The position numbers and the translations under genes were made by a program. A stretch of 64,000 nucleotides of DNA, taken from assembly GCF_965138225.1 (NCBI RefSeq), contig NZ_CBCSAX010000003.1; one strand, written 5' to 3'. This DNA comes from Helicobacter_D ganmani (GTDB lineage Bacteria > Campylobacterota > Campylobacteria > Campylobacterales > Helicobacteraceae). The notes beneath the pieces were generated by a model. It was not told the DNA's origin. It was given only the letters and a program-made list of their open reading frames with translations, and did not search any database. Below, piece by piece: positions 44,278 to 52,237 of this stretch; the stretch's first letter is position 1, and each line of letters starts with the position of its first letter.

Positions 44278-45552
44278 ATGAGTGTTGCATTTTTGCTAAT
44301 TGTATTGTTTGGTTTGTTATTAGTAGGTGTGCCAGTCGCCATTTCTCTTGGGGTAAGTGCGGTAATTACAATGCTGTTGTTTAGCTCTTATGATGTTATG
44401 GGTGTGCCTGAAATTATGCTTAATGGCTTAAAACCTGCTTTAATGGCGATTCCAATGTTTATTTTGGCGGGTTCTTTGATGAGCAAAGGAAGCTCTGCAC
44501 AAAGAATCGTAGATTTTGCAAGAAGCATTGTGGGGCATTTACCCGGTGGTCTCCCAATGAGTGCGATTTTGGCTTGTATTATCTTTGCTGCTGTGAGTGG
44601 AAGTTCTCCTGCGACGGTTGTTGCGATTGGTTCTGTAATGTTTGTGGCTCTTAGCCAAGCAGGCTATCCCAAAAGCTATTCAGTAGGGGCGATTACTTCT
44701 GCGGGAAGTCTTGGGATTTTGATTCCACCTTCTGTTGTAATGATTGTTTATGGGGTAACTGCGGAAGTTTCTATTGAAAAATTATTTATGGCAGGCGTTA
44801 TTCCGGGTGTAATGATTGGTGGAATGATGATGGTTTATGCGTATTTTGGTGCGAGACGATTAGGATTCAAAGCGACAGAACCTGCAAAATTTAGTGAGCG
44901 TTGGGCTAAATTCAAAGAAGCATTTTGGGCATTACTCATTGTGATTGTGGTGATTGGCGGAATCTACGCAGGGCTTTTCACAGCCACAGAGGCAGCGGGA
45001 ATTAGTGCAGTATATGCTTTCATTGTATCTATTTTTGTTTATAAAGATATTAAGATAAAAGAGCTTTATGGAGTGCTTTTGGACGCAGCAATTACCACAG
45101 CAATGATTTTCTTTATCATTGGCTTTGCGGTTGTGTTTGCGCATTTCCTCACAAGTGAGCGGATTCCACATATGATTGCTGAATCGCTAGTGAATATGAA
45201 TATGAGCTGGTGGTTATTCTTGATTTTAGTGAATATCGCACTTTTTATTATGGGACAATTTATGGAGCCTAGCTCTGTCGTGATGATTATGACACCTTTA
45301 TTATTGCCGATAGCTTTACAACTAGGAATTGACCCGATTCACTTTGGAATCGCAATGATTGTCAATATGGAACTAGGTATGCTAACCCCGCCTGTGGGCT
45401 TAAATCTCTTTGTAGCAAGCTCGCTTACGGGTTTAAGTCTCAAAGATGTTACCCTCTCGGTAATTCCTTGGCTCTGTGTCTTGCTCTTAGGGCTTGGGCT
45501 TGTTACTTATGTGCCAGAAATTTCACTTTGGTTGCCAAATTTACTTGATTAA
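44278..45552 (+). CDS. dctM: TRAP transporter large membrane subunit DctM
   Basis: 424 residues with about 12 helices. Family patterns are PAVMAIPMF-like KPALMAIPMFILAGSLMSKG, GSSPATVVAIGSVM, SLGILIPPSVVMIVYG and NMELGMLTPPVGLNLFV. It is the transport channel of the TRAP system. It starts 17 bases after dctQ. Confidence 0.93.
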   Translation: MSVAFLLIVLFGLLLVGVPVAISLGVSAVITMLLFSSYDVMGVPEIMLNGLKPALMAIPMFILAGSLMSKGSSAQRIVDFARSIVGHLPGGLPMSAILACIIFAAVSGSSPATVVAIGSVMFVALSQAGYPKSYSVGAITSAGSLGILIPPSVVMIVYGVTAEVSIEKLFMAGVIPGVMIGGMMMVYAYFGARRLGFKATEPAKFSERWAKFKEAFWALLIVIVVIGGIYAGLFTATEAAGISAVYAFIVSIFVYKDIKIKELYGVLLDAAITTAMIFFIIGFAVVFAHFLTSERIPHMIAESLVNMNMSWWLFLILVNIALFIMGQFMEPSSVVMIMTPLLLPIALQLGIDPIHFGIAMIVNMELGMLTPPVGLNLFVASSLTGLSLKDVTLSVIPWLCVLLLGLGLVTYVPEISLWLPNLLD

Positions 45553-45561
45553 ATTTAAGGT

Positions 45562-46323
45562 TTGCAAGGTGTAAGGGTGGAAGAATCACTGTTTGGGTTT
45601 TTTGAGAGTGCTCCACATTTAATCAGCTTAGTCGCAGGGATTCTAACTTTTATTAGCCCTTGCATTTTGCCACTTATTCCTGCATATCTCTCGTATATCT
45701 CTGAAATTTCACTACGAGAAATGAAAGATTCTAAAAACTTGGATTTAAGGAAGCGATTTAGAATCTTAAGAAGCGCAGTATTTTTTGTTTTGGGATTTGG
45801 AATCGTTTTTGTCCTATTGGGTGCAGTGGCTGCTAGAATCTTACAAGGAGGGATTCTTTTAAGCCCTATTTTGCGTTATCTTGCAGGTGGAATCTTAATT
45901 ATCTTTGGGCTGCATATCTTAGGAATTTTGAGGATTCCATTTTTAAATTATACAAAAAACTTTTGCACAGAATACAACTTTTCTTTTTTGAAAGACTTTT
46001 TCGCTCCCTTTTTGCTTGGCGTGAGCTTTGCACTCGGTTGGACACCTTGTGTGGGTCCAATTTTGGCAAGCATTATTTCCCTAGCTAGTTTAGAAGAGGG
46101 AAGCGGAATTGCATTGCTTGTGATTTACACGCTTGGACTTTCGCTCCCTTTCTTGTTTTGCGCACTACTCATTGGCTATGCTTTTAATTTTTTAGAATGG
46201 ATTAAGGCTTATTTTAAGTGGATTGAATGGTGTGCAGGAGGGCTTTTGATTTGCATTGGAATCCTTGTTGTAAGTGGAGGAATGAGCGCATTATCCGCTT
46301 ATCTTGTAGGGATTTTGGGCTAG
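45562..46323 (+). CDS. ccdA: CcdA/DsbD-type cytochrome c biogenesis membrane protein
   Basis: Six hydrophobic segments with the redox cysteines in FISPCILPLIPAYLS and GWTPCVGPILASI, which pass electrons across the membrane to keep haem-ligand cysteines reduced. About 250 residues. The start may be the GTG at 45577, seven bases after AAGG, instead of the TTG at 45562. It follows dctM closely but serves a different role. Confidence 0.88.
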   Translation: MQGVRVEESLFGFFESAPHLISLVAGILTFISPCILPLIPAYLSYISEISLREMKDSKNLDLRKRFRILRSAVFFVLGFGIVFVLLGAVAARILQGGILLSPILRYLAGGILIIFGLHILGILRIPFLNYTKNFCTEYNFSFLKDFFAPFLLGVSFALGWTPCVGPILASIISLASLEEGSGIALLVIYTLGLSLPFLFCALLIGYAFNFLEWIKAYFKWIEWCAGGLLICIGILVVSGGMSALSAYLVGILG

Positions 46324-46332
46324 GATTCTGTG

Positions 46333-46794
46333 ATGATGTTAAAAAATTTTGTGGATTTAGATGAGATAGAAAAGGTTTTGGTGTTTGGGTGGCGCAATCA
46401 CCTGAAAATTGCCCCTTTGATGAGAACACAGACGATTACGCTAAAAGAACACTTGCAATTTATGGAATCCTTGAAGCAGGATTCCACGAAACAATATTTT
46501 TTGGCTTTGCAAGACGATGAAATCTTGGGGGTGCTTTGCTTTATAGACATTCAGCACGGAATCTCTTGTGAGTTTGGAATCTATCAAAACCCAGATTTAA
46601 AGGGATATGGAGCGACATTAATGGAAGCAATGCTAAAATACGCGCAAGAGACGCTAGGAGTTGTGAAAATTTACGCCTGTGCCTTGAACACGAATCAAAA
46701 GGCGATTTCTCTTTACCAAAGATTTGGTTTTCAATTTACAAATAAGGACGCGCAAATGAGTTATTTCGTATTCTCTGCGGGGGGGGGGCAATAA
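46333..46794 (+). CDS. pseH: PseH-like GNAT acetyltransferase with 3' poly-G tract
   Basis: PseH N-acetylates UDP-4-amino-4,6-dideoxy-AltNAc, the third step to pseudaminic acid. The N-terminal WRNHLKIAPLMRTQTITLKEHLQFM, KQYFLALQDDEILGVLCFID, the acetyl-CoA region NPDLKGYGATLMEAML and NTNQKAISLYQRFGFQF fit. The domain is complete before the tract. G10 ends the protein as SAGGGQ. G9 or G12 would extend it to a TAG at 46960 that abuts the next ATG, and G8 or G11 to 46949. It shares WRNH-type features with the second PseH-like domain at 47600-48134. Confidence 0.85.
   Translation: MMLKNFVDLDEIEKVLVFGWRNHLKIAPLMRTQTITLKEHLQFMESLKQDSTKQYFLALQDDEILGVLCFIDIQHGISCEFGIYQNPDLKGYGATLMEAMLKYAQETLGVVKIYACALNTNQKAISLYQRFGFQFTNKDAQMSYFVFSAGGGQ
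46779..46788 (+). repeat. Poly-G tract (G10) at the 3' end of pseH
   Basis: Ten G. It changes only the tail of PseH and whether translation reaches the next start codon. The 166 bases from 46795 to 46960 carry no gene in the present phase. Confidence 0.85.
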
Positions 46795-46960
46795 AAGCCA
46801 CTTTACTCCATTTTTTTGCCACACAAACTACAATTTTAGCTACACAGGATTATTCACTTCTTGCTTACAAAATACACAAAGCTTCCAAAAATGTGGAATC
46901 GCAAAGCTTAAGGGCGATTCCAAGCCCATTTTTAAGCCTATGCGCGTAAAGGTGGCATAG

Positions 46961-47614
46961 ATGAAGGTGGCGATTCTTACTTCTCCAAACCAGTGGTTTA
47001 TCCCTTATGCAAAAGAGCTAGAAAGCAAGATTCCAAATGCCAAGCTGTATTTTTCTCATAAAGATTTAAAGGAATCTTATGGAATCGTTTTTATCCTCTC
47101 CTATCATCAACTAATAGAGCAAGAGTTTTTAGATTTGCACGAATACAATCTCGTGATTCACGCGTCTGCACTACCCAAAGGCAAAGGTTGGTCGCCTCTT
47201 TTTTGGCAGGTGCTAGAGGGTAAGGATTCCATTGTTTTTACGCTTTTTAGAGCAGATGCAAAAGCAGATAATGGCGCGATTTATTTGCAAGAAACTTTGC
47301 ATTTAAGCGGATTAGAGCTTTATGAGGAACTAAGAGACAAGCAAGCCAAGATGTGCCAAAAGCTATGTTTGGAGTTTTTGGAAAAATTCCCAACTTTAAG
47401 TCCAAAGGCGCAGAGCGGAGAGGAGAGCTTCTACCCTAAGCGAAGCCCAAAAGATAGTGAGCTAGATATTGCAAAAAGTTTGGAGTCGCAATTTAATCTT
47501 TTGAGGATTGTGAGCAATGAGGAGTTCCCTGCGTTTTTTATTAAAGAGGGTAAAAAATTTGTGCTAAAAATCTATGTCTGCGATTCTGCCGATTCTGCGG
47601 GGGGGGGGGGATAA
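46961..47614 (+). CDS. Formyltransferase-family protein, ends in a poly-G tract
   Basis: A folate-dependent formyltransferase core: NLVIHASALPKGKGWSPLFWQVLEG contains the catalytic histidine and the SxLP signature, and ADNGAIYLQET the aspartate region. At 217 residues it is like sugar N-formyltransferases. Present phase G12 ends it as SAGGGG. With G11 it would read on in frame into the next acetyltransferase domain, giving one protein of about 390 residues. The substrate is probably an amino sugar of the flagellar glycan, by context. Confidence 0.75.
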   Translation: MKVAILTSPNQWFIPYAKELESKIPNAKLYFSHKDLKESYGIVFILSYHQLIEQEFLDLHEYNLVIHASALPKGKGWSPLFWQVLEGKDSIVFTLFRADAKADNGAIYLQETLHLSGLELYEELRDKQAKMCQKLCLEFLEKFPTLSPKAQSGEESFYPKRSPKDSELDIAKSLESQFNLLRIVSNEEFPAFFIKEGKKFVLKIYVCDSADSAGGGG

Positions 47615-48134
47615 TTTAGAGATTCTTTGCTTGGAGCTAGAGGATTATGTTGTTTTAAGTGATTTGGAAAAGAAAGAGGTTTTGCAATGGCGCAACCATC
47701 CTGAAGTTGCCAAAAATCTTTATAATCAAAAGGAAATTTCGCTTGCAGAACATTTTGCCTTTATAGAATCCTTAAGGCAGAATCCCCAAAAACAATATTT
47801 TCTTTTGCGATTTTGTGGGGTTGGATTGGGGAGTATTAATTTTGGCAAGAAAAGTAGTGAGGAAGTGGAGTTTGGATTCTTTGGCAATCCGAACCTAAGC
47901 CTAAGCGGAATCGGACGCGTTTTAGAACAAGTGAGCTTGGTGTTTGCCTTTGATATTTTGGGAGCTAGGCAGCTTACTTTGGAAGTCTTTGCGCGCAACA
48001 AGCAGGTAATAAATTTGCATAAGAAATTCGGCTTCCAAATCAGTAAAGAAAAGGAAGTCAAGGGCGAAAAAGTGCTAGAGATGTGCAAAGATAACACAAG
48101 AATCTTGCCACTTCGTCATTGCGGGGTGGAGTGA
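47574..48134 (+). CDS. Second PseH-like GNAT acetyltransferase domain
   Basis: LEKKEVLQWRNHPEVAKNL, EHFAFIESLRQNPQKQYFLL, the acetyl-CoA motif NPNLSLSGIGRVLEQV and NKQVINLHKKFGFQI give a PseH-type fold. In the present phase it can start only at an ATG inside the preceding gene (47574) that has no ribosome site, so expression alone is doubtful. The true arrangement is probably a C-terminal domain of the formyltransferase when the tract is G11. Confidence 0.72.
   Translation: MSAILPILRGGGDNLEILCLELEDYVVLSDLEKKEVLQWRNHPEVAKNLYNQKEISLAEHFAFIESLRQNPQKQYFLLRFCGVGLGSINFGKKSSEEVEFGFFGNPNLSLSGIGRVLEQVSLVFAFDILGARQLTLEVFARNKQVINLHKKFGFQISKEKEVKGEKVLEMCKDNTRILPLRHCGVE
47599..47610 (+). repeat. Poly-G tract (G12) joining formyltransferase and acetyltransferase
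   Basis: Twelve G. G8, G11 or G14 makes an in-frame fusion; G12 splits the two domains. Confidence 0.88.
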
Positions 48135-48291
48135 AACAACAACGAAACAATCTGTCATCTTGCATACAGAAAACTTTACAATGGAATCCTAAAAGGTGAG
48201 ATTCTGCATTATGTGTCGCAAAAAGCCTAAAGATTTTCTTGTGATGGCAATAAAAGAATAGTGTGAAAGAGGGAAGTGCTTACAAGGGTGC

Positions 48292-49176
48292 TTAAATTAT
48301 TAAGGAGATAGGTTTTGAGAATTTGGACTCCGCTAAGATAACTCCGAGAAGAGTTAAGAATGCACCAAATAGGGCTAAAATAGAGAGTTTTTCTCCCAAA
48401 ACAAAAAAAGAAACAATAATAGTAATGAGAGGTGTTAAATAAACATAAACATTTGTTTTAATAGCACCGATAAGTAGTGTTGCGTGATTCCATAATAAAA
48501 AGCATAATCCTGAAGCAAAAAGTGCTAAAAAAATCAGATTAAAAGCGATTTTTGGATCTAATAAAAGTATTAAATTTGGAGCAAAATCCAAAAATAAAAA
48601 GCTCGGCAGCATTCCTAAAATTCCATAAAATATTATGCGGCGTGTAATCAAGATAAGATTTCCTCTCTTGTGCATAATCTTGAGGATCAAAAGTGAGTAA
48701 GCTGCCCAGCCAAGTGCCGATAAAAGCGCAAAACTATCACCCAAAGGATTAAAGGAGAATCCCTCATCTTCATAGCTTAAAAGCACGATTCCGCTCATAC
48801 ACAAGATAAAGGCAACAAAAAAGATAAATGAAAGTTTTTCGATTTTTAAAAATGCTGCAAGTAGCGCAGTAAAAAGTGGTGCTGTTGCAATGATGACACT
48901 GACATTTGATGCTTTAGAATAATCCATTGCAAGATTTAAAAAGAGATTGTAAATTGTGATTCCGCTAAGTCCGGCTAGAATTAGATAAGATTCGTCCTTT
49001 AGGGTAGATTTTAGGAATCTTGGACATAAAATAAACAAAAAACAATAACCAATGATAAATTGTAAAAACAAAAGCTCTAAGGGCGCAAAAGATTCTAAGA
49101 GAATTTTGACGCAAACATAAAGACTAGACCATAAAAATACACTTAAAAAGGCTAGAAAATGCCCTATAAATTGCAT
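48292..49176 (-). CDS. EamA/DMT-family permease, LicB-like by context
   Basis: Ten hydrophobic helices in two EamA repeats (FLSVFLWSSLYVCVKILLESF; GLSGITIYNLFLNLAMDYSKAS; ASGLCFLLWNHATLLIGA). The start at 49176 follows GAGGAG and overlaps the preceding gene by 13 bases; the longer frame upstream lies inside that gene. LicB choline permeases are EamA proteins, and the gene before it is a LicC-LicA-like fusion, so choline uptake is the best guess. An amino acid or nucleotide-sugar exporter is possible. Confidence 0.75.
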   Translation of the reverse strand: MQFIGHFLAFLSVFLWSSLYVCVKILLESFAPLELLFLQFIIGYCFLFILCPRFLKSTLKDESYLILAGLSGITIYNLFLNLAMDYSKASNVSVIIATAPLFTALLAAFLKIEKLSFIFFVAFILCMSGIVLLSYEDEGFSFNPLGDSFALLSALGWAAYSLLILKIMHKRGNLILITRRIIFYGILGMLPSFLFLDFAPNLILLLDPKIAFNLIFLALFASGLCFLLWNHATLLIGAIKTNVYVYLTPLITIIVSFFVLGEKLSILALFGAFLTLLGVILAESKFSKPISLII

Positions 49177-50642
49177 TGTAACTCCTCTAAAGTGTGATGT
49201 AGTCGCATAAGATATTCTCTCCCTAAAGAAATGCAATCATAGTGCCAACTCCATAATGCCCAAACATAACTAGAGATAAGTTTGCCTTGTAGAATCTCTT
49301 TGTAAGTGATATTGGGATAGAGAGTTAAAATGTAGCAGATTTGTTCTTTGTTAAGTTCAAGCTCACCTGCTAAATTTCCAAGTTCCCAAATGGGAGTGCA
49401 AAACCCCGCAAACTCAAAATCAATGAATTTAATCTTGGAATCTTGTGTGTTGTAAAGAATATTTGGTAGCTGTAAATCTCTATGGCATAGCACACAATCT
49501 TTTAAATCAACTTCCTTTGTAATTTGTGTGATGTATTTATGTTCTTGTTTGCTTAGAAGTGGAATTTTTGCTAGAGATTCGTAGTTTTTAACCTCATTGC
49601 CTAAAAGAGTTTTTGGAAAATTGGGATAATCTTTGTGTTTAAAGCCGTGTAATATTTTGATTGTATCAAGAATCTTTTTTAGGATTGTAGAGTTAAGTTG
49701 TTCTTTTTTTAAAGGTTGGTAGTTTTGTAAATAAGTGCTAAGCTTAATGTCGCTGGGATAAAATTCTGCTTGTGGAGTGATAGATTCTCCTAAAAGTTTT
49801 GTGATTTTTTGTTCTTGTTCTGTATTGATGACCGTATTCCTATTGTTTCGTGGAATCCTTATGACTTTATCTTGTCCTAAAAATTTAATTTTATAGTTAA
49901 TGTTTGTAACGCTAAAGAGCCTTTGGGCTGCATTATCATCTGCGCATTGCTTGGCGATTTCTTCTGGAGTGATAAGCTTAGAGACGAGTGCGTCATTAAA
50001 AGAATCAATTTCGGTGTATAAAGCATCTAAGCCAAAGATATAGAAATTAATTTTATCCATAGATTTTAGAATACAGGCTTCCCAATATTCTGAATCATCA
50101 CATTTTTCTAATTCCTTTTTAATCACCTCTAAATCTTTTGTATTGTCAAAAAATGCGATTCCATCCCCATAACCACTAGTTGCGTTTGTGTCAATATCTA
50201 AAAGCTTACAATTCTCATCTACAATATATCCCCAAGAGGGAGTATCGTGCAGAATTTTTTGTGCTAAAAATTGTGAAACTCCGCGCTTGATTTGCGTCTC
50301 AAAGGAATCTTGAAAAGTGTTTGCCAAAAATAAATCTCCATTCAAAATCAAAGTGCCTTTTGTGATATTGTTTAACACATATTTCAAGGAAGCAGCAGAA
50401 TTTGTGGAATTGTAATTTTCAAACACCACTTTTTGAAATTTTAATTTTTTTACAAGTGGGTCAAAGAGATGGTGTTTGTAGCCTGTAACAACAATAATTT
50501 CTTGTATGCCACATTTCCTTAAATGCAAAATTGTATTTTCTAACAAAGTTTTACCTTTAATCTCCAAAAGCGGCTTTGGTTTGTTAAGTGTCAAGGGTGC
50601 CAAGCGTGTTCCCTTGCCTGCACACAAAATAATTGCTTTCAC
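49164..50642 (-). CDS. Fused LicC-like cytidylyltransferase and LicA-like choline kinase
   Basis: Residues 1-230 form a nucleotidyltransferase (AIILCAGKGTRLAPLTLNKP, then LILNGDLFLAN with the metal Asp). Residues 250-490 form a choline/aminoglycoside kinase fold with the catalytic loop LCHRDLQLPNILY and metal motif IDFEFAGFCTPIWELGNLA, and the LicA-like ending WALWSWHYDCISLGREYL. Together the two activities would turn choline into phosphocholine and CDP-choline in one polypeptide. In Haemophilus these are separate licA and licC. The substrate could be another amino alcohol. It overlaps both neighbours. Confidence 0.82.
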   Translation of the reverse strand: MKAIILCAGKGTRLAPLTLNKPKPLLEIKGKTLLENTILHLRKCGIQEIIVVTGYKHHLFDPLVKKLKFQKVVFENYNSTNSAASLKYVLNNITKGTLILNGDLFLANTFQDSFETQIKRGVSQFLAQKILHDTPSWGYIVDENCKLLDIDTNATSGYGDGIAFFDNTKDLEVIKKELEKCDDSEYWEACILKSMDKINFYIFGLDALYTEIDSFNDALVSKLITPEEIAKQCADDNAAQRLFSVTNINYKIKFLGQDKVIRIPRNNRNTVINTEQEQKITKLLGESITPQAEFYPSDIKLSTYLQNYQPLKKEQLNSTILKKILDTIKILHGFKHKDYPNFPKTLLGNEVKNYESLAKIPLLSKQEHKYITQITKEVDLKDCVLCHRDLQLPNILYNTQDSKIKFIDFEFAGFCTPIWELGNLAGELELNKEQICYILTLYPNITYKEILQGKLISSYVWALWSWHYDCISLGREYLMRLHHTLEELQCNL

Positions 50643-51745
50643 TTTTTGCCTTCCAAGATTAAATCAATTTGTTCTTTAATCGCTTGACAGGAAGTTCCTG
50701 CATTATAAATATTTGTATTCCGTAATTTTTTAAAGAAAGTTTTTTGGGATTCAAAATCAATAGAATCCAGTTTATGCTTAAGTTCGGCAAAGTTGTGTGA
50801 GTTTTGTTCTTCTATGATATATCCTCCCCTTTTTAAATCCTTGTTTAAAGGAAAAGGCATAAAGAAAAAGCTAGGTCTTAAGGTTGCATAAGAATAAGTA
50901 AAGGCGGTAGTCGACCAATCCGTAACTAGATAATCGCTAAAATTAAAAAACTTATTACCCATTTCGCAATCAAAAGTAACGCGGGGTTCGTTTTGGAATT
51001 GCGCTTTGATTTGTTGGTGGAATAGGTGGTTGTTGGTGTAGTTTATCGGGTGGGAGCGATAGGAAATATTATATTGCGTGTTTTCTAGCAGCCATTCTAT
51101 CATATTGCAATCAAATCCTGCATACGCATTCAAGTTGGAATATCTTGTATCTACATAGCGCAAAGTTGGCGCATAGGTAATAGTGTTTGCAGGAGTGTAA
51201 TGGTAGTTTTTCAAGGTTACATCAAACTGCGGATAGCCACAGGGTAATAATTTCACTTTCATTTTGCTAGTTTTTAGTTTAAACTCTTGCATTGCTGTTT
51301 TTGATGGTACGATGATATAGTCTATATTATCGCTCACACCACAATCTGTTGTTAGTCGGTGGGGAAGATAAACGCGTTTGGCTTTTTTGCTTAAAAATGT
51401 GCGGTCAATTTTACCCCCTTGATAGCCTACTTGGTCTGCGGTGATGATTAAATCAATTTTAGGAATATCGGTGTTTAGGTAATAGTGTGTTTCTCCATCT
51501 ATGATACGCCAAGGGAAGTGAAAGTTAGCGTGTGCGGATTTTTCAAAATCATCATTTAAGATTCTATCTACAATAGTAATCACATTGTAATCTTTCTTTA
51601 GTTCAGTGATGAGGTTACCATAATTGGAACGATAGGTGGGATAATAAGAGACAATAGCAATATTCTTTCTTTTAGAGCTTAGGGATTCCTTGATTTTTTG
51701 GGTGGTAAGTTGAATGAAAGTATTGATTTGGTATTGAGTATTCAT
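50639..51745 (-). CDS. CDP-glycerol glycerophosphotransferase-like protein
   Basis: 368 residues of the TagB/TagF-like GT-B fold: the N-terminal domain with KNIAIVSYYPTYRSNYGNL and VYLPHRLTTDCG, the linker ITYAPTLRYVDTRY, the donor-side motif SYRSHPINY, and YLVTDWSTTAFTYSYATLRPSFFF. The family transfers phospho-alcohols from CDP donors. Directly upstream of the CDP-choline-making fusion, it is a candidate phosphocholine transferase in place of LicD. No membrane segment is present. It overlaps both neighbours by 4 bases. Confidence 0.78.
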   Translation of the reverse strand: MNTQYQINTFIQLTTQKIKESLSSKRKNIAIVSYYPTYRSNYGNLITELKKDYNVITIVDRILNDDFEKSAHANFHFPWRIIDGETHYYLNTDIPKIDLIITADQVGYQGGKIDRTFLSKKAKRVYLPHRLTTDCGVSDNIDYIIVPSKTAMQEFKLKTSKMKVKLLPCGYPQFDVTLKNYHYTPANTITYAPTLRYVDTRYSNLNAYAGFDCNMIEWLLENTQYNISYRSHPINYTNNHLFHQQIKAQFQNEPRVTFDCEMGNKFFNFSDYLVTDWSTTAFTYSYATLRPSFFFMPFPLNKDLKRGGYIIEEQNSHNFAELKHKLDSIDFESQKTFFKKLRNTNIYNAGTSCQAIKEQIDLILEGKK

Positions 51746-52128
51746 AGTAAGTCCTCTTGAATAAAGTTTAAAATCTCTTGCGTCTTGGTTGGTGCTAGAT
51801 TTGGCAAATCTTTTAGGGTTTGCCTAAGTTGTTTTTGTGAGAAGCTAAGAAAATTAAAGCGATGGATTAATGAATAGAGATGGTCTTTGCCAAAATCAAT
51901 GGAAGTAAAACAAGGCAAAAACAGCACACTAGGCTTTAAAAATTGTAGATTAAACATAAGAGCAAGTGTAGAGAGGTCTGTGATGAGGGTATCACAGCTT
52001 CTAGCACCCGATAAGGATTTTATGGATTTAATAGAGGGGAGGGAGTCTAAAATTACCTTATTGTAAGATTTTGGAGTTTTAGGGCTTGGAAGATAGAGGA
52101 CTTCATTTATTTTGCCCCCCCCCCCCAT
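51742..52128 (-). CDS. CDP-alcohol phosphotransferase-like C-terminal half (phase-off part)
   Basis: After the tract this frame encodes NEVLYLPSPKTPKSYNKV and CDTLITDLSTLALMFNLQFL, matching the last third of TagF-type proteins. The ATG at its head is made by the tract itself and has no ribosome site. With G11 it joins the short start at 52237, giving about 165 residues. Even then it covers only the half of the family that begins at the YAPxFR linker. Confidence 0.65.
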   Translation of the reverse strand: MGGGGKINEVLYLPSPKTPKSYNKVILDSLPSIKSIKSLSGARSCDTLITDLSTLALMFNLQFLKPSVLFLPCFTSIDFGKDHLYSLIHRFNFLSFSQKQLRQTLKDLPNLAPTKTQEILNFIQEDLL

Positions 52129-52237
52129 TATTTGCTTTTAGTAAGCATTCAAGCACAGAAATGTCATAACCACATAAAACATTGGCGTGCAGAATGTCTT
52201 GAGATTCTCTAAAGCTTGGCGCATAAACAAGTTTCAT
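52103..52237 (-). CDS. N-terminal start of the phase-variable transferase-like gene
   Basis: ATG behind AAAGGA, overlapping the stop of the Maf gene as ATGA. It reads MKLVYAPSFRESQDI and on into the tract, then stops after 44 residues in the G12 phase. MKLVYAPSFRE is like the inter-domain YAPTFR motif of CDP-glycerol transferases. Confidence 0.65.
   Translation of the reverse strand: MKLVYAPSFRESQDILHANVLCGYDISVLECLLKANNGGGGQNK
52115..52126 (-). repeat. Poly-G tract (G12, minus strand) in transferase-like gene
   Basis: Twelve C on the plus strand. G11 or G14 restores the frame; the present length is off. Confidence 0.88.
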
